From contig OY848924.1 of the NCBI GenBank assembly GCA_963693285.1, positions 4,233,214 through 4,297,213 of the forward strand: a DNA stretch of 64,000 bases, written 5' to 3'. Below the pieces are notes generated by a model, which did no database searches, was not told the origin of the DNA, and saw only the letters and a list, made by a program, of their open reading frames with translations. Position numbers and translations under genes: made by a program. The DNA is from Xestospongia muta. Lineage: Eukaryota > Porifera > Demospongiae > Haplosclerida > Petrosiidae. Within the stretch, counting starts at the first letter, position 1, and every line of letters begins with the position of its first letter. Below are positions 26,635-38,649 of the stretch, one piece after another.

Positions 26635-26660
26635 GTGTACTCGTACATATGATAGCTAAC

Positions 26661-27077
26661 CTGTGTTGATAGTTGTCATCAATTGCTCTAGAGAGACCAA
26701 GTCAGCAATTTTGACAACACCTCTACTGACAAGAATATTTTATGGCTCAAATCATGATGGATAATGTCATTAGAATGTATCCATTTAACTCCAACAAGTA
26801 TCTGATGTAAATAGTTCTAAAGAGAGAATAAAATAATGATAAATATAAAATGGTTACAGGTTAGTATAAAAGGAAACTTAGATGACAACAATTGTAATAA
26901 TAGTTGAAGTGATTACAGGTACGTTTCTTTCACCCTCTTTCCCTTTGCCCCTGTCATTATATACTTTAATTGTTTGTTCATCTAGTCTTCTAGGCAATGG
27001 GTGTCTAATACAACTATCTAAGTCTTGATCCATATATTCAAATACTGAATGTACTATCAGCAGCAGACACAGTGTAT
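26661..27077 (-). pseudogene. Decayed CDK-like protein kinase fragment
   Basis: Two - strand exons, 26965-27077 and 26661-26816, joined in phase. The first reads VFEYMDQDLDSCIRH and DEQTIK, the hinge and alpha-D region of cyclin-dependent kinases. The second reads NYLHQILVGVKWIHSNDIIH followed by HHDL where HRDL is expected. Just after that the frame is lost: the catalytic-loop NILVS and the activation-segment start (VKIAD, then LSRAI) lie in other frames, so at least two indels are present. No N-lobe is recognisable. Catalytic Arg lost plus frameshifts make this a pseudogene. CDK1/2 or CDK4/6 kinship cannot be settled. Confidence 0.65.
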
Positions 27078-28082
27078 CTAATATAAGAAGTGAAATGAAG
27101 CAATCTGATTGGTCAACATGATATAAGTCAATTATACACCTTGGTCTCATTAGCTATGTACACCTCTGGTCTACAGTCATCAGTATATAAATCACATATC
27201 TACCTCAACCTCAGTGTATAATCTATACATATACTACTAGAATATGTGAACATGATAGTATAACAGTATGTGTATGTACTACCTAGAATGTTCTATAACA
27301 ATATTGTACACATTGATGATATCAATCAAAGGACATGATGTATGTAACTTTAACAGTGAAACACAAATCATCACTTACTTTAAAGACCTGCTTGTTATCA
27401 CTTGTAGAGATTATTGTAAACTTGTAATAAAATATAGAAATTGTTATTAACAAGAAATCATAGACCCCAGGGTTTATGTCACATATTAATATCACAATAC
27501 ATTGTAACACTTGTTATAGTAGAACCTCCACTACAAGTGGTCAAGTAATTTCCATATGCACTTATCAAAATCATCTAATTGAAGAATGCAATTAGTACCA
27601 ATTGAAATAGAGGTGTGGTTAAGCAGAAACCACATGGAAGACAACTATAACATAATCCTACATTATAAAACTTAAAACTAAAGCAATCACAGGGAGGGAG
27701 AAGAAGACATGTACACAAGATAAGCTGCTACCATATCAAGTTTATTGTATCATTAAAGGTCATGTCTAGAGTGTCAGTAACAGATAATGTACTTTAATGG
27801 GAAATTAATACTACATACCTTAGACCCTAATCTTTAAACATTAGAACAAAAATAGATTTGGTAGCTAAGATTCAGTTATATTTGATTTAAACCCAAAAAC
27901 TACCAGTCCTATTTATTGTGTATTAAACTGATCCACACCACATACACTCTTAATATTAACTATAGACAGTAAAATATGAAATAGTCATCATCTAAGTTAT
28001 ACAGCTGTGTTAACATAGTTCAATTTTAATGCATACATCGAGTTCACCCTGTATTGTGTTAGTTGTCTTCCACGGGATGAAG

Positions 28083-28310
28083 TCAAGACCGTTGACTTGG
28101 AACGCCATTAGTATAGAGATCAGATTGAGAATCTGTTTCTTCTAACATACTAGCATCATTAATAGTCATGTATACAGAAAACAAAGTTCTCCTATCCCTT
28201 CTCCTCCGTAGAGACGGCCGAACTCGAACATCATCAGTTTCACCGTATAGTGTTGTCTTTGTCTTCCGCTCATAGTCAGTCATAGCGCAGTATCTCTTAG
28301 AACGCCACAT
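28083..28310 (-). CDS. Hypothetical Arg-rich ORF, possible 5' exon
   Basis: A 75-codon frame in a locally GC-richer patch, with an Arg cluster (RVRPSLRRRRDRR) and an acidic Ser-rich end. It lies upstream of the kinase fragment on the same strand, so it could be a first exon of that gene. No splice chain joins them convincingly and no family is recognised. Confidence 0.25.
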   Translation of the reverse strand: MWRSKRYCAMTDYERKTKTTLYGETDDVRVRPSLRRRRDRRTLFSVYMTINDASMLEETDSQSDLYTNGVPSQRS

Positions 28311-28399
28311 AGTAATAATAATAAATACCTGAAGTACAGCTACCTACTTGTCATGTTTACTGCAATATTTCAAGAGGACTTGCGAATAGATTTATATCA

Positions 28400-31000
28400 T
28401 CAAGTAAGTTTAGTTATGACTCTCTTATAGCATTCAATGTGTAGTGTTCGTTCATAATACTTACAATCATTTCCTGTTGAGGTTTCACACCTGACACAGG
28501 CACCTATTAAAGCTGTAGAGTATTATTCCAATTACTCTATACTTAAGCTTGACATAAAATACTAGCACTTCTTGATAGTTCAAAACCAATGTCACATTGT
28601 GTAGTAACTTGAATTAAGGTTTTCAATCTTTATTTGTATTTTTCTTCTAAATAAAGAATAAAAATACATGATTTGTTGAGATTACAGCTTGACAACATGT
28701 GTTTTGTTATGAACAATTGTGGAGATTAGCATGAATTTCATGATAGGTTATATCAGATAGATCTCCAGTTATCAAGTGTATATAATATAATTATATACAG
28801 ATCAATATCTAACCAGTGATATATAAAACAAATATGCACACATAACATATGTATTATCTACACATGTTCTATTTATTACTTATATGATTGGTATATATAC
28901 TTCCCTGTAGAGTACTAAAAACTGAAACTGCCAAATTGTGTTAAACAAAACAAAGGTTTTACTGCTGAACAATGGATGACATGATAATTTGTTACTTTTT
29001 AAATTATATATAACAGATTACAGATTTTATTAAATGATAATCATTTTTGATAGACATATTAAATAATGGTAACAGTGATATATCAAAGATACATATACAT
29101 AAACAATATTAAAAGTCTATAAATTATTAATATTAGCTTCAAGTTATTATTATTATTCAGTAGATGTAGCATAATTCTGATAAACTGCTAACCATTTCAT
29201 TTTAACTTTTTAATTGTAACTTTTTATAAATGGGGATTATATGAGTCCATTCAATAATTTTAAATTCAAATTATCAGTACAAATTTGTAAATTCTTGAGA
29301 GAAATCTCAAAGTTGTAAAAACAATGACAAAGTTCTTTTATTCATTATAATTAAATTGTCTTCAGAACAATGACTTGACTATTGTTATTATTTTATTGAT
29401 GTATTCTCTTTAGGTCCAGAAATTATCCATAAATTATATATTGGAACATGATCACAATTTATGAAGACCCACAGAAAATTAATGCCTTGGTTTATTAGCA
29501 CTAACTATAATGTTATATTCCTTATATTACAAAAGTGATAGTACATGTAAAGTTATAATTATGCCTTGTATTTAAGAAGACATCAAAAAAAGTAAATTAT
29601 ATAAAACTGCAAGATAGATTTTAAAAATGGGAACTTTTATTTTGGATGATTTTACTTATAACCACATATCTAGAAACCAATTAGATATTGGAAGAAATTT
29701 TGTTTCATAAAGAATCTTTGCACTAGACCAATCACTAACAATCAACAAATATTTTGGTAATGGAAGCTAGGCTGTTGCAATATCTCATAATTTCACATGT
29801 CTTTCTGTGTATTGGATACTTGTAGACTTCCCACATAACACAGGCACAGAATGCAACAATATATCACTGTATTATCAGACACCAAACTATAAACACTAAA
29901 ACCTCTTGTATTAATTTCACATTGGAGTATGGACTTCTGGTACCATAGAAATACCCACTACAATATATATAATTATACAACTTATACTAATCAACTCTAC
30001 AACAATAGCAATAATGATAAGGAACACCAAATTCAAAATCTATTGAAATTTGTAGAAAAATGTCAAGTAACGGAATGAAATCAGAAACAAGTATAAAATA
30101 TGGAAACTTCAAGTATATCATTAGATCTGATAGTAGAAATGACATTAATGAATATACTAAAAGAAAACCACTGTCTTGATAATCTTCAGTATGAATGAAC
30201 AAATGATTATAAATAGTCTATATTATGGAGTAACTAATTGTAACAGATAATTATAATATCAACTAACTTGTTATATTGTGTCCCATTCACTACTATATTG
30301 ACTATGTACATTATCTCAATGTTATTAGTCCATTAATGAACACCTCTCAATATATGATATATCTGGTAGCAGCTGTGTCTGACTGTATACATCATGATGA
30401 CATGGTAAGTGAAGTCTAGTAGAGATGAGTCTTATATATTAAATAAAAGAGAAAAGTCATTCAATACTCTGAAATGAAGGAAGTTATATTAAACTGAGTA
30501 GTTACTAATATATATCATTAAAATTAGTTAGTTTACATTTGACTAATTGTATATGTCCTTTTGTGCTGTGAGATATTTCATTGTTCTATTATACATGTTG
30601 TTAACATAATGATTTCTTTCTCTTTTAAATTCTTGTCATGTCAAACATAATATATCATCATCAACATCATTAAGTCTTCGTTTATAACAAGTACCAAAGT
30701 TAATAGCAGTATTAACTCAACATTGGTCACCTAATGCTTTCATTGTCTCCTTTAAAGTATCTCTATTGCATTGATATTATAATTAGTCTGTTACGTGTTA
30801 GAAACTGATGGAAGTATTGTAGTTAGTAGAACTAGAAAAGTTCTGACGAAAATATGGACATTAATTAAGTTTATAAGCTATAGATATTGGCTTAGGATAT
30901 CCTTAAATTGTGTTTTACAGCTAGGTTGATCAGTTATATAAACAGTTTACTGTACTGTGTTCATTGCTACCAACCATTGTAAGTATTCACCAGTAAATAA
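28400..31000. other. Gene-poor AT-rich stretch
   Basis: No exon chain or repeat family was recognised on either strand. Short open frames here are low in complexity and lack supporting splice sites. Confidence 0.5.
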
Positions 31001-31023
31001 TACTAAGTTAATAATCTGGAGAA

Positions 31024-31076
31024 ATCATTGTGTTTCCATATGATATCATAATGATATCATATGGAAACACAATGAT
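31024..31076. repeat. Perfect 26-bp palindrome, 1-nt spacer
   Basis: Left arm 31024-31049 is the exact reverse complement of right arm 31051-31076, with a single A between. It would extrude as a cruciform or fold as a near-loopless RNA hairpin. Perfect arms imply a recent origin or conversion. Confidence 0.95.
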
Positions 31077-31439
31077 CATTATAGGAATGTATATGTGTCA
31101 AATAACTATGATCTCTTATATAGGCTATAGTTGATAATACACTAGTTCAAAGGAAAGAGAAAATGACTATTTTTGAAAGAGATGAACTTAATGAAGAAAA
31201 AGTACTTTGTCTCTCTGTAGAGAAGAAAGAGAAGAGTGTGGTTATTAAAGAAAATTAATATCTTATTTGTGTTGTGAACTGCAACATAAACAATATTAAA
31301 ATAAAATTACATAACAAAGTCAACATATAATGTTGTCAGTCATAATTACTATTTTTTATTAATACCTTATAAATTCTTATACATTAATATCTTATACTTA
31401 CACACGTACATGTACATCGATTATCCTGAAATTAATAAA

Positions 31440-31588
31440 GGGTTAAAATTGAACCTGCCTCATGGCGCGTAGTAAGGCGTGGCTACTAGAGTAAAGTACC
31501 CTGTCTCTCTGACCTATTTACCTCATACTGGGACATAGAAGATAATATAGAACATATAGACTTAGTTGATAGAAATGAACACTTTAAG
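31440..31588 (+). promoter_or_regulatory. Possible promoter and short first exon
   Basis: A CpG-richer island (GGCGCG, GGCGTGG) is followed by leader-like sequence, an ATG at 31575 and a consensus donor after codon four (AAG/GTAAGTG). It lies directly upstream of the exon-like tandem array. No downstream exon can be joined in a frame that stays open, so the transcript, if real, may be non-coding or decayed. Confidence 0.3.
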
Positions 31589-31713
31589 GTAAGTGTAATA
31601 TAAACAAAATTGAACATCAAAACTAGTCACAAGTTATTTTGAGCTATTCATTTTATTACTATAATATGTCTAGAGTGAAATATTGAACTAATATGTCAGT
31701 TTGAATGTGAATG

Positions 31714-31765
31714 TAGTTTATTTCAAGTAGTCATCCAACTGTTGGATGACTACTTTAATAAACTA
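31714..31765. repeat. Long imperfect hairpin
   Basis: The core arms AAGTAGTCATCCAAC and GTTGGATGACTACTT are perfect around a single T. Outside a small bulge the pairing continues with TAGTTTATT and AATAAACTA. It is the second near-loopless palindrome within 700 bp. Confidence 0.9.
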
Positions 31766-31814
31766 TATTATTTACATTTCTCTTTTATTTACATCAAATC
31801 TTTATGCAATAGTG

Positions 31815-34325
31815 GCAATTGTAAAAGTGAATGTGCAGTCTCCATTCAGAAATAGCAGAAAATATTAAAGAAAGAGTTATTGCTGGTAAGTTAAGGTTTG
31901 AAGTTGTCTGTAATAGTCATTTTTATAACTATTTTATGCATAGGAGTGTTGTCATGGTAACTGTAAAATTGGCTGTGGTGACATTACCCAGAATATTAGG
32001 AAGAAAGAGTTATTGCTGGTAAGTTAAGTTTTAAAGTTGTCTATAATAGTCATTTTTATAACTATTTTATATACAGGAGTGTTGTCGTGGCAACTGTAAA
32101 TAGGGCTGTGGTCACTAAATTCAGAATATTAAGAAGAAAGAGTTATTGCTGGTAAGTTAAGGTTTAAAGTTGTCTATAATAGTTGTTTTTTAAACTATTA
32201 TATATACAGGAGTGTTGTCATGGCAACTGTAAAAGTGGGTATAGTGTTTAAATCCAGAATATTGGGAAGAAAAAGTTACTGCTGGTAAGTTAAGGTTTGA
32301 AGTTGTCTATAATAGTCATTTTTATAATTATTCTATATATAGGAGTTTTGTCATAGCAACTGTAAAAAAGGGTGTGGTGACTTTTACCAAAAATTAGGAA
32401 GAGTTATTGCTAGTAAGTTAAATTTTGAAGTTGTATATAATAGTCATTTTTATAGCTATTTTATGCATAGGAGTGTTGTCATGGTATCTGTAAAATGTGT
32501 GCAATGACATTACTCAGAATATTAGAAAGAAAAAGTTTTTAACTATTCTCTATACAGGAGTGTTGTCGTGGCAACTGTAAAAGTAGGTATGGTGACTAAA
32601 TTCAGAATATTAGGAAGAAAGAGTTATATATATATATATATATATATATGTTGTCGTGGCAACTGTAAATGTGGGTGTAGTGACATTACCCAGAATAAAA
32701 GGAAGAAAGAGTTATTGCTGGTAAGTTAAGGTTGTAGTTGTCTATAATAGTCATTTTTATAGCTATTCTATATACAGGAGTGTTGTTGTTTCAATTGTAA
32801 AAGTGGGTGTGGTGACTAAGTCCAGAATATTAGGAAGAAAGAGTTATTGCTAATAATTTAAAGTTTAAAGTTGTCTATAATAGTTATTTTTATAATTATT
32901 CTATATATAGGAGTGTTGTTATAGCAACTGTAAAAAAGGGTGTGGTGACTTTTCCCAAAATATTAGGAAGAGTTATTGCTGGTAAGTTAAGGTTTGAATT
33001 TTTCTATAATAGTCATTATTATAGCTATTCTATATACAGGAGTGTTGTCATGGCAACTGTAAATGTGGGTGTGGTGACTAAATCCAGAATATTAGGAAGA
33101 AAGAGTTATTGCAGGTAAGTTAAGGTTTGAAGTTGTCTCTTATAGACATTTTTATAATTATTCTATACATAAGAGTGTTTTCATGGTAACTGTAAAATGG
33201 GTATGGTGACATTACTCAGAATATTTGGAAGAAAAAGTTATTGCTGTTAAACTCAGTTTTGAAGTTGTCTGTGATGGTCATTTTTATAGTTATTCTATAT
33301 ATATAAGAGCATTGTCATAGTAACTGTAAAAGTGGGTGCTGTGACTTTTCAAAAATATTAGCAAGAGTTATTGCTGGTAAGTTAAGCTTTAAAGTTGACT
33401 ATAATATTTAATAGTTTTTTATAACTATTATATGCATAGGAGTGTTGTCGTGGCAACTATAAAAGTGGGTGTGGTGAGTAAATCCAGAATATTGGAAAGA
33501 AAGAGTTATTGCTGGTAAGTTAAGGTTTGAAGTTGTCTTTAATAGACATTTTTATAATTATTCTATGTATAAGAATGTTGTCATAGCAACTATAAAAGTT
33601 AGTGTGGTGACTTTTCCCAAAATATTTGGATGAAAGAGTTATTGCTGGTAAGTTATGGTTTAAAGTTGTTTATAATATTCATCTTTATAACTAATCTATA
33701 TACAATAGTGTTGTCGTGGCAACTGTAAATGTGGGTGTGGTGACTAAATCCAGAATATTAGCAAGAAAGAGTTATTGCAGGTAAGTTAATAATAGTCATT
33801 TTTATAACTATTATATAAATACAGGAGTGTTGTCATGGCAACTGTAATAGTGGGTGTGGTGACTAAATCCAGAATATTAATAAGAAAGAGTTATTGCTGG
33901 TAAGTTAAGGTTTAAAGTTGTCTATAATAGTCATTTTTATAACTATTCTATATATAAGAGCATCATCATAGTAACTGTAAAAGTGGGTGTGGTGACTTTT
34001 TCCCAAAATATTAGGAAGAAAGAGTTATTGTTGGTAAGTTAAGGTTTGATGTTGTCTATAATAGTCATTTTTATAACTATTTTATACATAGGAGTGTTGT
34101 TGTGGTAACTGTAAATGTGTGTTGTGACATTACCCAGAATATTAAGAAGAAAGAGTTATTCTTGGTAAGTCAAGTTTTAAAGTTGTCTTTGATGGTTATT
34201 TTATAATTATTTTATATATAGGAGTGTTGTTGTGGCAACTGTAAAGTGGGTGTGGTATCTATATCAAGAATATTAGGAAGAAAGAGTTATTGCTGGTAAC
34301 TTAATGGTTAAAATTATCTGTAATA
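31815..34325. repeat. Tandem array, about 20 units of ~130 bp, exon-like
   Basis: The core of each unit is GAGTGTTGTCATGGCAACTG ... AGAGTTATTGCTGGTAAGTT, followed by a spacer ending in TATACAG. Most units thus carry a 3' splice-site-like end, a 65-75-nt exon-like block and a 5' splice-site-like GTAAGTT, all in the + direction. In the best units the block reads as a Cys-rich peptide (ECCHGNCKIGCGDITQNIRK). Other units have stops and indels in that frame, so coding is not maintained. A TA tract replaces part of one unit at 32622. The array ends directly against the retrotransposon. Confidence 0.9.
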
Positions 34326-35339
34326 GTGATTAGATTTGAGAAATCTTGTTCTTGTAAGTCTCAACCACTAGTCAGCTCTCTTTCCTTCTCTAGTACTAAC
34401 CTCACCACTCTTCCATTATCTCTACCCAATACCCCAAATTTCCAGCCACCATCTTCCGGCACTACCATTACACTTCACAACTCTGATACTTCCTCGTCCT
34501 TTTCCTCTGCTGCTTCTACATCTCCTCTACCTTTTCATTCTAATCATTCTCCTCCTACTACTTTACCCTTTTCCACTGCCAGCACTCCATCACTCTCACT
34601 AAATCATTCAACTGCTCCTCTTGCTATTACCACTGCTGCTCCTACTATTATCACTGCTGTCCCTTCTATAACCACTCCCTCTTCCTCTGCAACCTCTCTG
34701 CTTAAATCTTCACAGCATCCTTTTTAGCCAAAAGTCATCATTGTCCTTCATGAAAACCTCCACTTCTTCCTCTTCCTCCACACTTTTTATGTCACAAAAC
34801 AAACTCCCACCTTCCGTTTCTTCCTATTCAATCAAGTCTTAAATCCATTGTACCACTTCCTCCCCCTCTATCAAGTTTTCGGCTTAGCTTACCAACATCT
34901 CATCCTTCCTCAAATCTCCTACCCAACTTACCTCTACCTCCTCCTGCCTCATCATTTCATCACAATGCTCCATTACTCCCTTCTTCGAATCACCAACCTA
35001 AGCTACTCTTACATCATCCTCATCCAAGTCTTCAACCCAACCTACCTTCTCTTCCACTTCCTCCTACTCTTTAATCCAGTCTACCACTTCTTTTGTCTCC
35101 ACCTTTCCCTTTATATACCTCCTCCTTTTTCTCAACCCCTTCCCCTACTACCTCCTCAACATTCAACTCTTTACTTCAATGTCCCAACATCTCTTTACTC
35201 ACAAGGTTGTCACCCTTCACCTCTCTCTCTTCTTTCTCCCAATCATCAGCTTCTTCTTCCTGTTCTATCAAACCTTCTATTAACTTTGCTTGTCCCATTC
35301 CTCTGTGCTACTGCTTCCAACTCACATCGTCAAACTCAA

Positions 35340-35816
35340 TAAAGATCTTTTATTTTAATGCTCGCAGCATTCTTCCTAAAGTAGATGAAATCTCTGCTCC
35401 CTGCTCTGTCCTCAATCCTGATCTGTATTGTGGAATCTTGGCTATCTACTGACATTCCCAATCCTGATATTGATCTGGCTAATTACATCTTATTTTGTCG
35501 TGATTGTAACCGCCATGGTGATGGTATTGCTGTCTTTGTAAAATCTCACTTTATTGTTTCTGAAGTTTATGTTTCTCCTAAAATTGAATTTCTTCTTCTA
35601 TCTATTAAGCTTAATCATTGCTCCTTTTCAATTGACACTTACTACCGACCTTCATCCTCGTCTGATGATCTGGATCTCTTATTTGATGACCTCACATCCC
35701 TTAATCCCTCCTTTCTTTGTAATCTTATCCTTTTAGGTGATTTTAATATTAATTTTTACTCTACCTCTTCCTCCAGGACCAAACTGGATGTCATATCTGA
35801 TACTTTTGACCTTTAG
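35340..35816 (+). pseudogene. LINE ORF2: APE endonuclease part (frameshifted)
   Basis: Motifs in order: YFNARSILPKVDEIS in one frame, then ICIVESWLSTDIPN in another (the E-x-W-L motif of APE), a CRDCNRHGDGIAVFV block, YRPSSSSDD and LLGDFNINF (the G-D-F-N motif). The shift lies between about 35395 and 35425. The frame ends at TAG 35814-35816. Confidence 0.8.
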
Positions 35817-36599
35817 CAAATTGTTAATACTCCCACTCATTTCTCTCACACTGTACATCTTTCACTATTGATCTTGTTTCTTTCTATCTAACATTGACAC
35901 TCCTCCTTGTAGTATTCTTTCTCCTGTCTTTTATTCAGACCATTTCTCTATTCTTTTCTCCCTTCCCACTGATTCTGTTAGCAGTCACTACCCCTACCCT
36001 CCTCGTAAGGTCTGGTTATACCATCTCACTGACTTTGAGCATGCTAATGCTCTCCTCAGCTCCATTGACTGGAAAGAATTACTTCCCTTGTCAGATCCTA
36101 ATGCTTCTTGGGCCATATTTAAAGAACTTTTCCTCCACATTATGACCACCACTGTTCCTAGCAAACTTGTGTACCCCCTACCAACTCTTATCCTTGAGTC
36201 AACTGCTCATTCCTAACCATGTCAAAAAAAGAAACTCAATCTTCTCTTTTGCTAAAAGATCTGGTTCTCCTTCTCTTTGGGCCAAATACCATTCCTATTG
36301 TAACAAGACTCTAGCTTACCTCAGGCACCTAAAATCCAAATTCTTTCATAATTTACTCACTTCTCCCTCACTACGGTCTTTTTGGTCTGCTGTTAAATGC
36401 ATTTGCTCTAAACCTGTCTCCATTCCTTCCCTTATCCATAATGGTATTCTGTAACTTCATCCTCTTCTAAAGAATACTTCTCCTCTTGTTTCAACACGTC
36501 AACTGCCTCTTTACCTCCTCTGTCTCTTTCCCTTATTTTCAACTCCTCCCTTTCAACAGGTATATTTCCTTCAGACTGGAAAAACTCCAATATTGTACC

Positions 36600-37270
36600 T
36601 ATCCCCAAATCAAAAACTATTCTTCATCCCCTTCAGACTATCGCCCAATCTCTCTACTTTCACTCCCAAGTAAGATCTTAGAACGTCACGTCTTTAACTA
36701 TCTATACAAATTTTGTTCTGCTCACAATATTCTTTCAAATGGTCAGTTTGGTTTCTGACCAGGATTCTCAACTGAAACTGCTATATTATCTATTGTCAAA
36801 TCTTGGTTTTCTTCACTGGATCACAAAAATGTAGTTTTTGCAGTTTTTTTTCAATCTCACTAAAGCATTTGACTCAGTCCCTCACAAGCCCCTACTTGAC
36901 TCCTCATCTTCACTCGAGCTTCCTTATCTTTTATCTTGGCTCCATAGCTATCTTCAAGGGCATACCCAACAAGTAATCATAAATGGTTCTCTATATTCTA
37001 AATCTCAAGTCACACTGGTGTGCCCCAAGGTTCGATTCTCGGGCCTCTCTCATTCATCATCTATATAAATGACATTGCTAAACTGTCCCTCCTCTCTTCA
37101 GCCACCCTCACTCATTATGCTGATGACATCCTTCTCTCACATGAAATTTCTTCTACAACCTCAATGTCCACTGTTTAATCCAACATCAATCTTATTTCAT
37201 TGTGGATTACCTCTCATCATCTTACCATTAACTCAAAAAAAAAACAAATACATGATTGTCTCTCATTAGT
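36600..37270 (+). pseudogene. LINE ORF2: reverse transcriptase part (multiply broken)
   Basis: Motifs: DYRPISLLSLPSKILE, NGQFGF followed at once by a stop (36756-36758), FNLTKAFDSVPHKPLL (the A motif with catalytic Asp), the CPKVRFSG region standing for the usual PQG block but shifted, FIIYINDI and HYADDILLSH (the catalytic Y-A-D-D box). Several frame changes separate these blocks. Beyond 37300 an FKYIGIIITS-type post-RT region remains. Confidence 0.85.
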
Positions 37271-38470
37271 CTCCCTCCTTTCTAACCTCCCTCTCTCCTC
37301 TTTTCTTAGACAGTTCTCAACTTGAACGAGTCAATTCCTTTAAATACATTGGTATTATTATCACCTCTAATTTATCATGATCTCTCTTCACATCCAATAT
37401 GTCTGCACTAAAGCTCGTCAAACTATCGGAATCATCTACCATAACTTCTATAAGTATGCTTCTCCTCATACTCTTCTCTCACTCTGTATCACTCTCTTGT
37501 CATTCACTATTTCTCCTACTGCTCCTCTGTTTGGGACCCACCCGTATCTTCCACTAATGCTGAAATTCTTGAGAAAACCCAACACTGCTCTAAAAATGTG
37601 CTCTCATAACAGGACAATGATTACTCATCTCTTCTCTCAACTTTTAACCTTCCGGCCCTCTCAACTCGTCGCTCTATTTTTAAATTATGTCTTATCTATA
37701 AGATCACTAACAATCTCATCTAATTTCCCTCCGCTATTTTCATTCGCAAGCCTCTGCCAAGTTATGCTTCTCGTCACTTTGATCCTCTCACTTTTACTAT
37801 CCCTTTTTCTCACTTATCTGCCTCACAAAACTCATTTGTCCCTTCTGTTCTCTCTCTGTGAAACTCACTTCCTCATCATGTACAATGTAGCTCATCTTTA
37901 ATCACTTTTAAATCTAAAATAAATATGCTTCTTTACAAACCATCAACTCACCATCAACTCACCCTCAGTTATCACACTAAAACCTATCATATACAATCAG
38001 TCACTTATTTTATCTCTGTATTATTAACAATACTATATCCTGTACTTTAATACCTTAATTCTGTATTAATTATTGTTCTATTCACTTTCTGCCCTTTAAA
38101 CTAGCAGTTGCTATTGGGCACTTGTTTTGTCAATAAAGAAAAAAATGTGTTTGGAATTAAGAAATATAATTGTGTGAGTTTCCAATTCAGTTGAGTGACA
38201 TTTCAAAAATGGCAATACATTTCATGAGTCAGTTTCAGCTATAATCCCTACTATTTAAAGTATACACTTCACCATTCCAAGTAGTACTTTAAGGTAATAG
38301 TGACTGACATTTTTTTATTACCATCATTCACATATATAATATGAATCTATGAAAATTAAGGTATATTATATATATACATATATATATATAATTATATATA
38401 TATATATATATATTATACATATATATATTATTAGAAATATAGTAAGTGAAAACAGATAAGACTGATATAC

Positions 38471-38609
38471 CTGATCTTGATTTCTCTATGAGTGGGTGAC
38501 AAACTAACAATTGCAGCAATTTGTCTTTAAGTGATGAACTCAATGCAAGTGGTAAGTTGTCATAAATATCAACAAATCCAAGGTCACTTCCACATATGGA
38601 GATACTCAC
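38471..38609 (-). pseudogene. Possible Ulp1-like (C48) transposon fragment
   Basis: An exon-like stretch with acceptor (CATTAG) and donor (CAG/GTATAT). It reads CGSDLGFVDIYDNLPLALSS then KDKLLQLLVCHP, like the part of Ulp1-type protease modules that precedes the catalytic Cys (V-D-V-Y-D-S-L then a K-x-x-I-x-x-L-L helix). No His, Asp or Cys catalytic segments were found nearby. Tentative. Confidence 0.3.
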
Positions 38610-38649
38610 CTAATGACCATATTCTGTATGTAACACTTGAACAAATAGA

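Larger units (their letters stand above)
34326..38150 (+). mobile_element. Decayed non-LTR (LINE) retrotransposon
   Basis: A + strand element in order: a Ser/Thr/Pro-rich ORF1-like or leader part (34326-35340), an APE endonuclease, a reverse transcriptase with downstream conserved region, and a 3' end near the AATAAAGAAAAAAA at about 38136-38150. Strand asymmetry is strong: TC-rich on the + strand and unlike its surroundings. Frame changes near 35400, stops at 35815 and 36756 and several later shifts show it is inactive. It is in the jockey/CR1/L2 range of LINEs; the clade cannot be fixed by eye. No target-site duplication was identified. Confidence 0.85.

Noticed and set aside
31815..34325. 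CRISPR array
   Set aside because: Eukaryotic context; units are ~130 bp and similar throughout, with no short repeat/unique spacer alternation.
31815..34325. Functional multi-exon Cys-rich protein gene
   Set aside because: Many units have stops or non-multiple-of-three indels in the Cys frame; treated as an exon-like satellite.
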